Assembly: GCF_030397665.1 (NCBI RefSeq)
Contig: NZ_JAPUBT010000016.1
Coordinates: forward strand, 1 to 64,000
Source of the DNA: Janthinobacterium sp. SUN073
Lineage (GTDB): Bacteria > Pseudomonadota > Gammaproteobacteria > Burkholderiales > Burkholderiaceae_D
Reading direction: 5' to 3'
Length of the DNA: 64,000 nucleotides
A model generated the notes under the pieces. It was not told the origin of the DNA. It did no database searches and worked only from the letters and a program-made list of their open reading frames with translations. Below are positions 55,671-63,916 of the stretch, piece after piece. The position numbers and the translations under genes were made by a program. Every line of letters starts with the position of its first letter. Position 1 is the first letter of the stretch.

Positions 55671-55696
55671 AAAAAGCCCCTTTGCGGGGGCTTTTT
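55671..55696 (-). terminator. Terminator after rnpB
   Basis: AAAAAGCCCC / GGGGGCTTTTT forms a strong stem with a TTTGC loop. On the minus strand a T-run follows the stem. It lies about 65 bases after the 3' end of rnpB and is bidirectional in appearance. Confidence 0.85.
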
Positions 55697-55759
55697 GGAG
55701 GCGCGCAGCAAGCAAACCGCTGCGGCCGATACACTCCCCGGCAGACCAGGGAGCTGGAA

Positions 55760-56130
55760 TTCAAGTGAAGCAGGCCGGTAGGCCGGATTTTGTTACGGCG
55801 CCTTCCCTTGCAGGTTGGCGCTATGACAGTCATTCCTCTAGGCGCCAGATTACTCGGACGCTCAAGCTTTCTACCCGCACGCTCCGCGAGCAGCATCATC
55901 GCGTGCCTATTTGAAATTGCACCAGGTGGAGGTTACCGCGTTTCACCGTAACTTAATACGCTCGTCTCTGTGGCCCTATTCCTCGCCTTATACTCCCCCG
56001 GCATACAAGTACGCCAGGTCGGCTTTCAGCGGACGGCCGTTAACCGTCACCCCGCTCTATGGAGTCCGGACCTTCCTCCCGCCAGCGCATTGCTGCGCCG
56101 GCCAGCGACTGTCTGGCCTGCTTCACCCGC
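55760..56130 (-). ncRNA. rnpB: RNase P RNA (class A)
   Basis: This is the catalytic RNA that trims tRNA 5' ends. On the minus strand the 5' part has GTGAAGCAGGCC (56126-56115), which pairs with the 3' part (55776-55765) as helix P1. The universally conserved block GAGGAAGGTCCGGACTCC is at 56078-56061, and the CAAATAGG block at 55913-55906. Ends are approximate (about 371 nt). Several short frames in this interval are shadows of the RNA gene. Confidence 0.95.
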
Positions 56131-56131
56131 C

Positions 56132-56161
56132 ATTGTACCGCGCCGCAGCATGTTTCTGCAA
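56132..56161 (-). promoter_or_regulatory. rnpB promoter
   Basis: A -10 TACAAT (56137-56132) lies about six bases before the RNA start, with a -35 TTGCAG (56161-56156) 18 bases upstream. Confidence 0.65.
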
Positions 56162-56359
56162 AAAGGCCTGTGCAGGAACGACACCGCTCGCCGGGCCCCT
56201 CGTCGGGCCCCGGCCCGGGGGATTGTGTAATTCGGTGTCGCCATTTCAAAAGCCGGGCCAAATCGGCTCACATAGAATGGGCAAGCTGCTTGCATGCGAG
56301 CGCATGCGCACCGCTTGCCCCACTTCTTTGCCACCCCACTAGACTATAAAGAGCCGAAC

Positions 56360-58063
56360 ATGACGCAACAATCCCGTACCGGCGGCCAGATCCTGGTCGA
56401 TGCCCTGCAGATCCATGGTGTCGACACCGCTTTTGGCGTGCCTGGCGAAAGCTACCTGGACGTGCTCGACGCCCTGCACGATTCGGGCATCCGCTTCATC
56501 ATCAACCGCCAGGAAGGCGGCGCAGCCTTCATGGCCGAAGCCTACGGCAAGCTGACGGGCAAGCCGGGCATCTGCTTCGTCACGCGCGGACCGGGCGCCA
56601 CCAACGCTTCGATCGGCGTCCACACGGCGTACCAGGATTCCACGCCGATGATCCTGTTCGTCGGCCAGGTGGGCAATGATTTCGTCGACCGCGAAGCGTT
56701 CCAGGAAATCGACTACCGCCGCATGTACGGCCAGATGGCCAAGTGGGTGGCGCAGATCGACCGCGCCGAGCGCATCCCCGAATACCTGGCGCGCGCCTTC
56801 CAGGTCGCCACCAGCGGGCGCCCCGGCCCTGTCGTGCTGGCCCTGCCGGAAGACATGCTCATTTCCATGGCGACTGTCGCCGACACGCGCGCCTACCAGA
56901 GCGTGCAGGCATCGCCATCAGCACAGCAACTGCTGCAATTGCGCGCCATGCTGGCCGATGCGCAGCGTCCGCTGGTCTTGCTGGGCGGCACTACCTGGAC
57001 GCCGCAGGCGTGCGCCGACCTGCAACAGTTCGCGGAAAGCAACCACTTGCCCGTCGCCTGCGCCTTCCGCTTCCAGGACTTGCTCGACAATGCCCACCCG
57101 AACTACATCGGCGACGTCGGCATCGGCATCAACCCGAAACTGGCCGCGCGCGTGAAAAATGCCGACCTGGTCATCGCCATCGGCCCGCGCCTCGGTGAAA
57201 TGACGACGGGTGGCTACACCCTGTTCGACTCGCCCGTGCCGCGCCAGCGTCTGGTGCACATCCACACGGACGCCGAAGAGCTGGGCAGCGTTTACCAGGC
57301 CGAACTGATGATCAACAGCGGCATGCCGCAGGTCTGCGCCATGCTGGCCGCCATGGCCCCCGTCGACGCTTCCGCATGGAAACATACGCCGGCCGAAGCG
57401 AAGGCCGAGCTGGCCGCCTACCAGGAGCGCCCGCCCATCTTCCAGGATGGCCAGGCAGCACTGGACCTGTGGCAAGTGACGCAGGTGATCATGGCGCAGG
57501 TGCCCGCAGACACCATCCTGACGAACGGCGCCGGCAATTACGCCTCGTGGGCGCACCGCTTCTACCGCTACGGCGGCATGCGCACGCAGCTGGCGCCGAC
57601 GAATGGCGCCATGGGCTATGGCGTGCCGTCGGGTGTGGCGGCGAAGATCGTGCACCCAGAGCGCACCGTGATCACCTTTGCCGGCGATGGCGAATACATG
57701 ATGAATGGCCAGGAACTGGCCACCGCCGTGCAATACCAGGCGGGCGTGGTCATCATCGTCTTCAATAACCAGATGTTCGGCACCATCCGCATGCACCAGG
57801 AACGCGATTACCCGGGCCGCGTCTCGGGCACGACCCTGCACAATCCGGATTTTGCGGCGCTGGCGCAGGCGTATGGCGCGCATGGCGAAGTGGTGAATAC
57901 GACTGAAGAGTTCGCTCCCGCCCTGCAACGGGCACTGGCGCACGCCAGGGCGCACAACTTGCCAGCCTTGATCGAGCTGCGCTATGACGGCAACCTGATC
58001 ACGCCGAACGCGACGCTCGCCACCATCCGCGCCACGGCGGAAAAGGCGCAGGCAGCCAAATAA
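56360..58063 (+). CDS. Thiamine-diphosphate enzyme, acetolactate synthase-like
   Basis: The 567 aa product has the three domains of ThDP-dependent decarboxylase/synthase enzymes. The activating glutamate is in NRQEGGAAFMAEAYGKLTG near residue 50, and GPGATNASIGVHTAYQDS follows near 80. The ThDP/Mg motif starts FAGDGEYMMNGQELATA near 440 and ends FNNQMFGTIR. It resembles the IlvB large subunit, but no small regulatory subunit is adjacent, so it may be another member such as a benzoylformate-decarboxylase-like enzyme or sulfoacetaldehyde-type lyase. A terminator follows. The start at 56360 was chosen at the first family residue. Confidence 0.82.
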   Translation: MTQQSRTGGQILVDALQIHGVDTAFGVPGESYLDVLDALHDSGIRFIINRQEGGAAFMAEAYGKLTGKPGICFVTRGPGATNASIGVHTAYQDSTPMILFVGQVGNDFVDREAFQEIDYRRMYGQMAKWVAQIDRAERIPEYLARAFQVATSGRPGPVVLALPEDMLISMATVADTRAYQSVQASPSAQQLLQLRAMLADAQRPLVLLGGTTWTPQACADLQQFAESNHLPVACAFRFQDLLDNAHPNYIGDVGIGINPKLAARVKNADLVIAIGPRLGEMTTGGYTLFDSPVPRQRLVHIHTDAEELGSVYQAELMINSGMPQVCAMLAAMAPVDASAWKHTPAEAKAELAAYQERPPIFQDGQAALDLWQVTQVIMAQVPADTILTNGAGNYASWAHRFYRYGGMRTQLAPTNGAMGYGVPSGVAAKIVHPERTVITFAGDGEYMMNGQELATAVQYQAGVVIIVFNNQMFGTIRMHQERDYPGRVSGTTLHNPDFAALAQAYGAHGEVVNTTEEFAPALQRALAHARAHNLPALIELRYDGNLITPNATLATIRATAEKAQAAK

Positions 58064-58087
58064 GCCCGTTTCAGCGCGACAAATAAC

Positions 58088-58116
58088 AAAGGCCCGGTCG
58101 ATACCGGGCCTTTTTC
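58088..58116 (+). terminator. Rho-independent terminator after the ThDP enzyme
   Basis: GGCCCGGT / ACCGGGCC with a CGAT loop is followed by TTTTTCTTTT. It is preceded by AAA that also makes it usable for the convergent gene. Confidence 0.9.
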
Positions 58117-58136
58117 TTTTTGACAGCGACGATCGC

Positions 58137-58679
58137 TCAGGCAGCGGGTACTGGTGCGCTTTCCTCGGCAGGCACTGCCTCGGCGGGCGCTTCCGGCACC
58201 GGCGGGCAGGGCGTGCAGTTTTTCAAGGGACGGCCGAAATCGCGCACGCGACTCAGTTTCATGGGCATGCGCACATTCCCGCCGCAGTAATCGCCTTCCA
58301 GGGTCAGGGTTTGCCCATCCCTGGAAAACTTGCCGACGATGGTGCGCTCTTCGCTGTCGGCGCCAGCGATGGTGAAGTCGAAGGCGCCCGTGGCGGCGTC
58401 CAGGTTGACATCGTTGGCGACGATGGGCCAGCTCAGGGCGCCAGCCGTGAATTCATAGATGACGGAGTCGGCCTCGGCAAAGCGGTGCAGGGTCACGCGC
58501 TGGCCGCCGATTTCGCCGCTATCCTTTTGCAGGCACAGGTCCGAGTAGACGGCCACGCCGTAGCGCTCCAGTCCGGCCGGCTTCTTGCCCTTGACGGCCG
58601 CGACAGCGGTGCCCGTGGCGCCAGCAAGCAGCAGCGCGGCCAGCAAAGCGGCCAAGCGTGGCGAGGTGTATGAATACAT
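58137..58679 (-). CDS. Secreted hypothetical protein
   Basis: The 180 aa product has a signal peptide (about residues 1-27, ending AVAAV). The mature part has four cysteines (SDLCLQK, DYCGGN and the CTPC pair near the end), which could form disulfides in the periplasm. The C-terminal tail is low-complexity Pro/Ala/Glu. I do not recognise a family. AAGGAATGCC just before the ATG supplies a ribosome binding site. It is convergent with the ThDP enzyme and shares the terminator region. Confidence 0.75.
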   Translation of the reverse strand: MYSYTSPRLAALLAALLLAGATGTAVAAVKGKKPAGLERYGVAVYSDLCLQKDSGEIGGQRVTLHRFAEADSVIYEFTAGALSWPIVANDVNLDAATGAFDFTIAGADSEERTIVGKFSRDGQTLTLEGDYCGGNVRMPMKLSRVRDFGRPLKNCTPCPPVPEAPAEAVPAEESAPVPAA

Positions 58680-58730
58680 GGCATTCCTTTACTTGAGTAA
58701 CGGCGCCATTATAACTGGCGCCGCCCATGC

Positions 58731-58770
58731 AAAAACGCGCCGCCAGACCGAAGCCAGACAGCGCGTTTCT
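58731..58770 (-). terminator. Possible terminator after the porin gene
   Basis: AAACGCGC and GCGCGTTT form an 8-bp stem with a long loop. On the minus strand a T-run follows (GCGCGTTTTTGC). The loop is longer than usual. Confidence 0.5.
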
Positions 58771-58829
58771 TTGCTTGCAGCATCCCCGAAGGGATGCCTT
58801 GGCGGTACTAAGCTTCGCTTGCGCGACTA

Positions 58830-59915
58830 TTAGAACGAGTGACGAACACCAACGTTGAAGGCTTTGTCGCCCGTACCAACATTGCTGTTGTTACCAACGG
58901 TGTAGCCTGCGAAGTTTTTGTTCTTGATTTTAGCGTACGAAGCGTAGGTGCTGGTGCGCTTCGACAGAGCGTACGAGTAGCCCACTGCCCATTGATCAGC
59001 GTCAGCATTGAAGCGGGTCTTGTCGTTCGTGCGGATGAACGAAGCCATGACGGTGCCAGCTGGGCCAACAGGTACGGTTGCGCCGACCAGGATGTTGTTG
59101 CTATCGGTGCTAGGAGCTGCCGACAGTTGGGTCAGGCTATACGCATTACGGTCGGTGTTGTTACGCAGTGCGCTGGATTGACCTTTGTTTGCGCCGTATG
59201 CGACGTAAGCTTTAGCAACTGCGAAGTCGTAGTTAGCTGCAGCCAACCAGTTACGGCCGCTACCAGTCGACTGGGCTGCGACCACGTTCTCGTTGCTGGT
59301 GTTGTTGTAAGCCAGACGTGCGTTCAGAGGACCGTTCGAGTAGCCAACCGACGCGCCGATTTGACGGCCGATTTTGTTCGACTCAGCTTGTTCGCCGAAG
59401 GTGTACGCTACGTCGCCGTCAAAACCGTTGAAGTTTGGCGAGGTGTACAGCACGGTGTTGCTGGTGCGGGTGTTCGCTGGGAACAAGTTCTTGGCGGAAC
59501 CAGCGTAGCCAGCTGCGAATGGATCAGCAACTTTCGACAGGGTGTTGTACCAAGGGGTGTATTGACGACCCAGGGTCAGGGTACCGGTCGTTTTGCTGCT
59601 CAGGCCTACGTAGGCTTGACGGCCGAACAGGGCTTCTGCTTTACCTGGAGCACCTTGCGCGCCGGAATCAACGTTGAAACCCGCTTCCAACAGGAACAGA
59701 GCCGACAGGCCGCTGCCCAGATCTTCGGTGCCTTTGAAGCCCAGACGGGAAGCCGAAGCAACGCCGCTGTCCAGTTTGTTAACGTTGCCGTTAACGCCGC
59801 CGCGCTCGCTGACGAAACCAGCGTCAACGGTACCGTAGATAACAACGCTCGATTGAGCTTGGGCTACGCCGGTGGCTGCTGCCAGGACTGCCAGGGTGAT
59901 CAGAGTTTTTTTCAT
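58830..59915 (-). CDS. General porin, Gram-negative type (Burkholderiales family)
   Basis: This is an outer-membrane trimeric porin of 361 aa. The signal peptide is MKKTLITLAVLAAATGVAQA (20 residues), and the mature protein begins QSSVVIYGTVDAG. SRLGFKGTEDLGSGLSALF and FGRQAYVGLS are typical strands. It ends with the terminal phenylalanine GVRHSF needed for BAM recognition. A long leader (about 230 bases) separates the predicted promoter from the start. The frame is open upstream to 60023 but has no signal-peptide-like residues there. Confidence 0.95.
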   Translation of the reverse strand: MKKTLITLAVLAAATGVAQAQSSVVIYGTVDAGFVSERGGVNGNVNKLDSGVASASRLGFKGTEDLGSGLSALFLLEAGFNVDSGAQGAPGKAEALFGRQAYVGLSSKTTGTLTLGRQYTPWYNTLSKVADPFAAGYAGSAKNLFPANTRTSNTVLYTSPNFNGFDGDVAYTFGEQAESNKIGRQIGASVGYSNGPLNARLAYNNTSNENVVAAQSTGSGRNWLAAANYDFAVAKAYVAYGANKGQSSALRNNTDRNAYSLTQLSAAPSTDSNNILVGATVPVGPAGTVMASFIRTNDKTRFNADADQWAVGYSYALSKRTSTYASYAKIKNKNFAGYTVGNNSNVGTGDKAFNVGVRHSF

Positions 59916-59971
59916 TGCGATTTCCTTTAATTTTTGAAGCAAAAAGTAATACAGCCTATGCATCTCGAGCT

Positions 59972-59993
59972 GCGCTCTAGCAGAGCGCTTTTT
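59972..59993 (+). terminator. Terminator-like hairpin in the porin leader (plus-strand sense)
   Basis: GCGCTCT (59972-59978), AGC, AGAGCGC (59982-59988), followed by TTTTT on the plus strand, would terminate a rightward transcript. On the minus strand it is a hairpin in the porin 5' leader, about 57 bases before the start codon. Confidence 0.4.
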
Positions 59994-60149
59994 ATGAGTG
60001 AGGGCAAGGTCTCCACCTGCCACATTGCTGTTCCGGTCAGAGGAACATTCATATCGGTATCGGCACGCTATTGCACCGATAAGCTTGAAGGCTGCATAAC
60101 GACCGTCATTCGTGCGCCGGTTCGGTGCTCAAACGGCACCGGAAGCGGC

Positions 60150-60178
60150 ACTATAACGACCGTTTCACATTCCATCAA
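60150..60178 (-). promoter_or_regulatory. Predicted porin promoter
   Basis: A -35 TTGATG (60178-60173), a 17-base spacer and a -10 TATAGT (60155-60150) on the minus strand. The implied 5' leader is about 230 bases and carries an inverted repeat (CGGTGC/GGCACCG near 60124-60141) and the hairpin at 59972. Confidence 0.55.
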
Positions 60179-60889
60179 GTTCCAACATGTTACTTCCGGT
60201 ACCAGGCCGGGGGCTTTTTCAGGCATCCCGACCATCGCCAACCGTACTACGCGACAGAGCCAGTGCCCCTTGCCAACCAATGCATGGGCCTGATTGACCA
60301 TTCCATCATAGCGCATGGTTTGCTGGCACCCGTTGTATTAGTGCAACAGTATCAGGCGAGTGATTAAAACGTCAACATGCTTTGCCCATCATTTGCCCTC
60401 CAAGACTTACGCGACAAAGCGCACAATTTGTCAGGCGATAATGGATAAACGGAATGAAGCATACACGGCATCGCCAATGTTTGCTGCCGGATGCCCAAAA
60501 ACGAGAAATAATGCGCCCTATTTTGGTGCGATGCCGCATTATTCAGGGGCGTAGGCACCAATTCGCGCGTCGGCGTACGCGTCCAAAAAATAGCCAGAGT
60601 GACAATGAAATTACTGACTTTCCGGTAATTTAAATTGCTCACATATAAATGTTTTCCATGTTTAGCAGCGCATGCGCCAGCTACCCGCCGGGAACGGATG
60701 AGGACGACTCTTGCTTGCAAATTGCGCACCAATTGAAACAATTTCTTACAATGTTGCCTTCTCAATATTTTGACAAATTTGTGTCAAAAAAACGACACAT
60801 TGATCGGAATCAAGTTTTTCTCAGCCCGATTTCACACAATTTACTTTTTCTTTTTTTGATTTTTTGCTTAGAAGCATCAAGAAACAAGC
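60179..60889. other. Intergenic region upstream of the porin
   Basis: About 710 bases without a convincing gene. Several short frames occur on both strands but none looks like a protein. A perfect 9-bp stem (AATAATGCG at 60507-60515 with CGCATTATT at 60535-60543) and a 7-bp stem near 60608-60632 are present. The part near 60740-60890 is AT-rich. Confidence 0.5.
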
Positions 60890-61327
60890 TTAACGCTGGC
60901 TTGCGCGTCGGAGCATGCGCATGAAACCGCCCAGCAGAGGCAATTTTTCATACAATTCTTCCGCCGCATCCCAATAATCGCGGTGCAAGACCACCCGTCC
61001 CTGCGCATCGAAGCGCACATGGGTGGCGCCACGAATACATTGTTCGCCAGATACCAGTCGTTTCATGCGGAAACGAAACTCCCACGTCAGGAAGGCTTGC
61101 GTCCCCTGCCCCAGGCTTTCCAGCACGACAAACCGCGGCGCATCGACTTGCACGAACATGTGCTCGAAGATGGCCAGGATGGCGGCATGCCCCTGCACCT
61201 CGTTGAACGGGTCCTTGAAATGGGCGTCCGGCGCGTATACCGCACCCAGCTGCGCCAGGTTGTCGATGCGCAGGTGCTCGTAAAACGCCACCAGGCGCGC
61301 CAGCGGGTCGTCCATGCTTGCGTTCAT
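60890..61327 (-). CDS. NTF2-like (SnoaL-type) domain protein
   Basis: The 145 aa product has the NTF2-like pattern: ARLVAFYEHLRIDNLAQLGA at the N-terminus, YAPDAHFKDPFNEVQGHAAI near residue 30, and GATHVRFDAQGRVVLHRDYWD near 100. Such proteins bind or convert small hydrophobic molecules. The start at 61327 overlaps the SDR stop by four bases. It is the last gene of the right-hand operon. Confidence 0.85.
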   Translation of the reverse strand: MNASMDDPLARLVAFYEHLRIDNLAQLGAVYAPDAHFKDPFNEVQGHAAILAIFEHMFVQVDAPRFVVLESLGQGTQAFLTWEFRFRMKRLVSGEQCIRGATHVRFDAQGRVVLHRDYWDAAEELYEKLPLLGGFMRMLRRASQR

Positions 61328-62091
61328 AAGCCAGTCACCTTGCGGATCAGCCAAAAATAGGCGCGGTACGGCAACAGCCGCGCCAGGCGCAGGGTATTCG
61401 TGAAGCGCTTGGGAAAGTGGATGTGGAACTGGCCCCGCTCGATGCCGTCGAGCATGGCGGCGGCAGCGTCGTGCGCCGTCATCAGGGCAGGCATGGTGAA
61501 ATCATTGTCCGCCGTCAGCGGCGTGGCGACGAAGCCGGGATTGATTTGATACACATCAATGCCACACCCATGCAAATCCAGGTACAGCGACTCCGTCAGG
61601 TTGATCAGCGCCGCCTTGCTGGCGCCATACGCGAGCGCCTTGGGCAAGCCGCCATAACCGGCCACCGAGGCGACGATGCCGATGCCGCCGCTGCCCTGGC
61701 GCAACAGCCACGGCAAGGCCTGCTCCAGGCAATTGAAGACGCCGCCCACATTCAGGGCCAGCAAGCCCTGCGCCGCCTCAAGGTCAAAGCTATCGGCGCG
61801 CATGGCCTGATAGCCGCCTGCCACCACCAGTATCAGGTCGATATGCGTCCACTGCTGCTGCAATTGCGCGCAGACGGCCCGCAGCTGCGCGGGCTGGGTG
61901 ATATCGAGCGGCAAGGCCTGCGCCAGCGGCCGCCCCTGGCACAGCAGTTCCAGGCTGGCGCGATGGCGGGCCGACAAGGCCACGCACGCGCCCTGCTTCA
62001 GCAGCAAGGTGGCGCACGCGGCGCCGATGCCGCTGGAAGCGCCAATGACCCACACGCGCTTGCCGGCCCAGCTGCTGATCTTGCGATTCAT
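61324..62091 (-). CDS. Short-chain dehydrogenase/reductase
   Basis: This is an SDR oxidoreductase of 255 aa. The NAD(P) motif GASSGIGAA is at about residues 17-25, NVGG near 114 and the catalytic YGASK near 155 with the serine in IVASVAGYGG. The C-terminus is basic and aromatic (LPYRAYFWLIRKVTGL), which may associate with membrane. It overlaps both neighbours by four bases. Confidence 0.9.
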   Translation of the reverse strand: MNRKISSWAGKRVWVIGASSGIGAACATLLLKQGACVALSARHRASLELLCQGRPLAQALPLDITQPAQLRAVCAQLQQQWTHIDLILVVAGGYQAMRADSFDLEAAQGLLALNVGGVFNCLEQALPWLLRQGSGGIGIVASVAGYGGLPKALAYGASKAALINLTESLYLDLHGCGIDVYQINPGFVATPLTADNDFTMPALMTAHDAAAAMLDGIERGQFHIHFPKRFTNTLRLARLLPYRAYFWLIRKVTGL

Positions 62092-62639
62092 GGGACCGCC
62101 TGTGATGGACGCTTGCTGAACGATAAAGTGACGGCGCCCAGGCTGAAGCCGAACTTGCTCATGGCGGCGCGGTTCAGCATGACCTTGTCATCCATCAGGA
62201 ACATCCAGTCCTCGAAATCGACGTGGTAGAGCGTGCCATCGACGGGCAGCGCCAGCACGTATTGCCAGCGCAGCGCATTGCCGGCCACTTCGCCGATGGC
62301 CTCGCCGACCACGTCGGGCGCCGTGCCGATGAAGCGCCCGGGCGCCGTCTTGCGCAATGTCCACACGCGGCGTTGTTTGCTGCCGTCCGAATACGTGAAA
62401 TCCTCGTCCAGGGTGCCCGTCTCGCCCGCCCAGCTGGCCCGCATCACCACCGTGAAGCGCTTGAGCACCTTGCCCGAGCGGTCCTGGAAGATGCCGTGGG
62501 CATCGAGCGTGCCGTTGAAGTACTGCTGCAGATCCAGTACGGGCAATTCCTGCGCGTACGTGGCGGGGGTGGGCGGCGTCGAGCAGGCGCTCAGCGCCAG
62601 CAGCACAGCTGCCGCCAGGCCGCGTCGGCAGCATTTCAT
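62088..62639 (-). CDS. DUF3833-family lipoprotein
   Basis: The 183 aa product has a lipoprotein signal ending in LSAC (cysteine near residue 19). The DUF3833 domain follows: LQQYFNGTLDAHGIFQDRSG near 38, FTVVMRASW near 63, and WMFLMDDKVMLNRAAMSKFG near 145. The function is unknown; the family is often found beside cyclopropane-fatty-acid synthases and SDRs. The start at 62639 overlaps the MFS stop (ATGA); 62648 would add MHL. Confidence 0.88.
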   Translation of the reverse strand: MKCCRRGLAAAVLLALSACSTPPTPATYAQELPVLDLQQYFNGTLDAHGIFQDRSGKVLKRFTVVMRASWAGETGTLDEDFTYSDGSKQRRVWTLRKTAPGRFIGTAPDVVGEAIGEVAGNALRWQYVLALPVDGTLYHVDFEDWMFLMDDKVMLNRAAMSKFGFSLGAVTLSFSKRPSQAVP

Positions 62640-63916
62640 GAGGTGCATGGTCGAATCTCCAGGTGATCGCTATATATATGTTGTAAGGGCGCGCGCCACA
62701 GCAGCAGCGCGGCCAGCAGTTTCAAGGCGCAGGGCAGCAAGGCGTAAGCGACAGACAGGGCCGGCAAGCCTTTGTTGCTGCCCGGCACATAGCCGAGCCA
62801 GGCCAGCAGGGGCAAGGCGATGCCGGCCGCCAGCGCCAGGCTCATTTGCACGCCCCAGTTCCACCAGCCGAAATACGCCGCTTCGTGCCGCCCGGCATGG
62901 CCCGCCGCGCCGATCAGCCCTGCCAGCAGGGCCGGCGGCAAGGCCAGGTCGGCGCCCAGCGCCAGGCCCGACAGCAGGCAGATACTGGCAAAGCCCCAGG
63001 CGGCGCCCGCGTCCAGGCCATACGCCCAGACAAACACACTGGCGGCCAGCAGCATGGCGCCGCCCCAGGCACGCGCTTCGCCATAGCGGCGCGCCAGCGC
63101 CACCCACACGGGCATCGAGGCGGCCGCCGCGCAAAAATACACCATCAGGAACGGACCCGCGTAATGCCCCAAGAGCAAATAATCGCCGGCAAAGAACAGG
63201 AACAAGGTGGCGGGGATGGCGGCCGCCACGCCATTGACGAGCAGGACGGCGAATAGCCAGCGGAACGCACGCTGGCGCAATGGCAGGCGCCAGGCGCCAG
63301 CGCGCAGCGCCTGCGTGCCTTGGCGCAAAAGCGGACGCGGCGCGCGCGCCAGCAACAGAACGCCCGTCGCCAGCAAGCACACGGCAAAGGCCAGCGACAA
63401 GCCGTCATAGCCCAGCACAGAAGTCAATCCTGCCGCCAGGATCACGCCGAGCAAGCCGCAGCCTTCGCGCACGGCCGTCACGCGCGCCCGCTGCGCACGC
63501 GCCTGGCTCAAGGCCGCGCCCCAGCTCTGGTGCGCGATGCCGGCCAGGCCATAGGCGGTGTAGACGAACAGCAAGGCGGCCAGGAACCAGGCCAGGGTCG
63601 CCCCTTGCGACAGGGACGGCGGATGGAACAGGGCGCCAAAGCCCAGCAGCAACAACGGCAGCGCGGCGCCGACATAGGCGGCATAACTGCGCCGGCCGCG
63701 CGCCATCCAGGCACCGAGGGCAGGATCGATGAAGGCGGCGGCGATGCGGGCCGCCAGCAACACGGCGCCGATCTGCGCCAGGTCAAGGCTGCTGCGCTGC
63801 GCATAAAATGGCGCCACATATATATAGATGGGCAGCGCCAGCATGGCCAGCGGCAAGCCGAACAATCCATAACTGAACAAGGCCGGCAAGGTCAAAGCGC
63901 TGGCCCCGCTACTCAT
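62636..63916 (-). CDS. MFS transporter (GPH/MelB-like)
   Basis: This is a 426 aa membrane protein with about 12 helices, similar in pattern to the GPH (sugar:cation symporter) type MFS: ALFSYGLFGLPLAMLALPIY near the start, IDPALGAWMARGRRSYAAY near residue 63, and HQSWGAALSQARAQRARVTA near 128. The substrate is unknown; in this operon type it may move a lipid or its precursor. The start overlaps the upstream gene's stop by three to four bases. Confidence 0.82.
   Translation of the reverse strand: MSSGASALTLPALFSYGLFGLPLAMLALPIYIYVAPFYAQRSSLDLAQIGAVLLAARIAAAFIDPALGAWMARGRRSYAAYVGAALPLLLLGFGALFHPPSLSQGATLAWFLAALLFVYTAYGLAGIAHQSWGAALSQARAQRARVTAVREGCGLLGVILAAGLTSVLGYDGLSLAFAVCLLATGVLLLARAPRPLLRQGTQALRAGAWRLPLRQRAFRWLFAVLLVNGVAAAIPATLFLFFAGDYLLLGHYAGPFLMVYFCAAAASMPVWVALARRYGEARAWGGAMLLAASVFVWAYGLDAGAAWGFASICLLSGLALGADLALPPALLAGLIGAAGHAGRHEAAYFGWWNWGVQMSLALAAGIALPLLAWLGYVPGSNKGLPALSVAYALLPCALKLLAALLLWRAPLQHIYSDHLEIRPCTS

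Noticed and set aside
55618..56349. Several frames of 60-143 codons between 55618 and 56349 on both strands
   Set aside because: They lie within the RNase P RNA gene, its terminator and its promoter region; the conserved RNA blocks explain the sequence.
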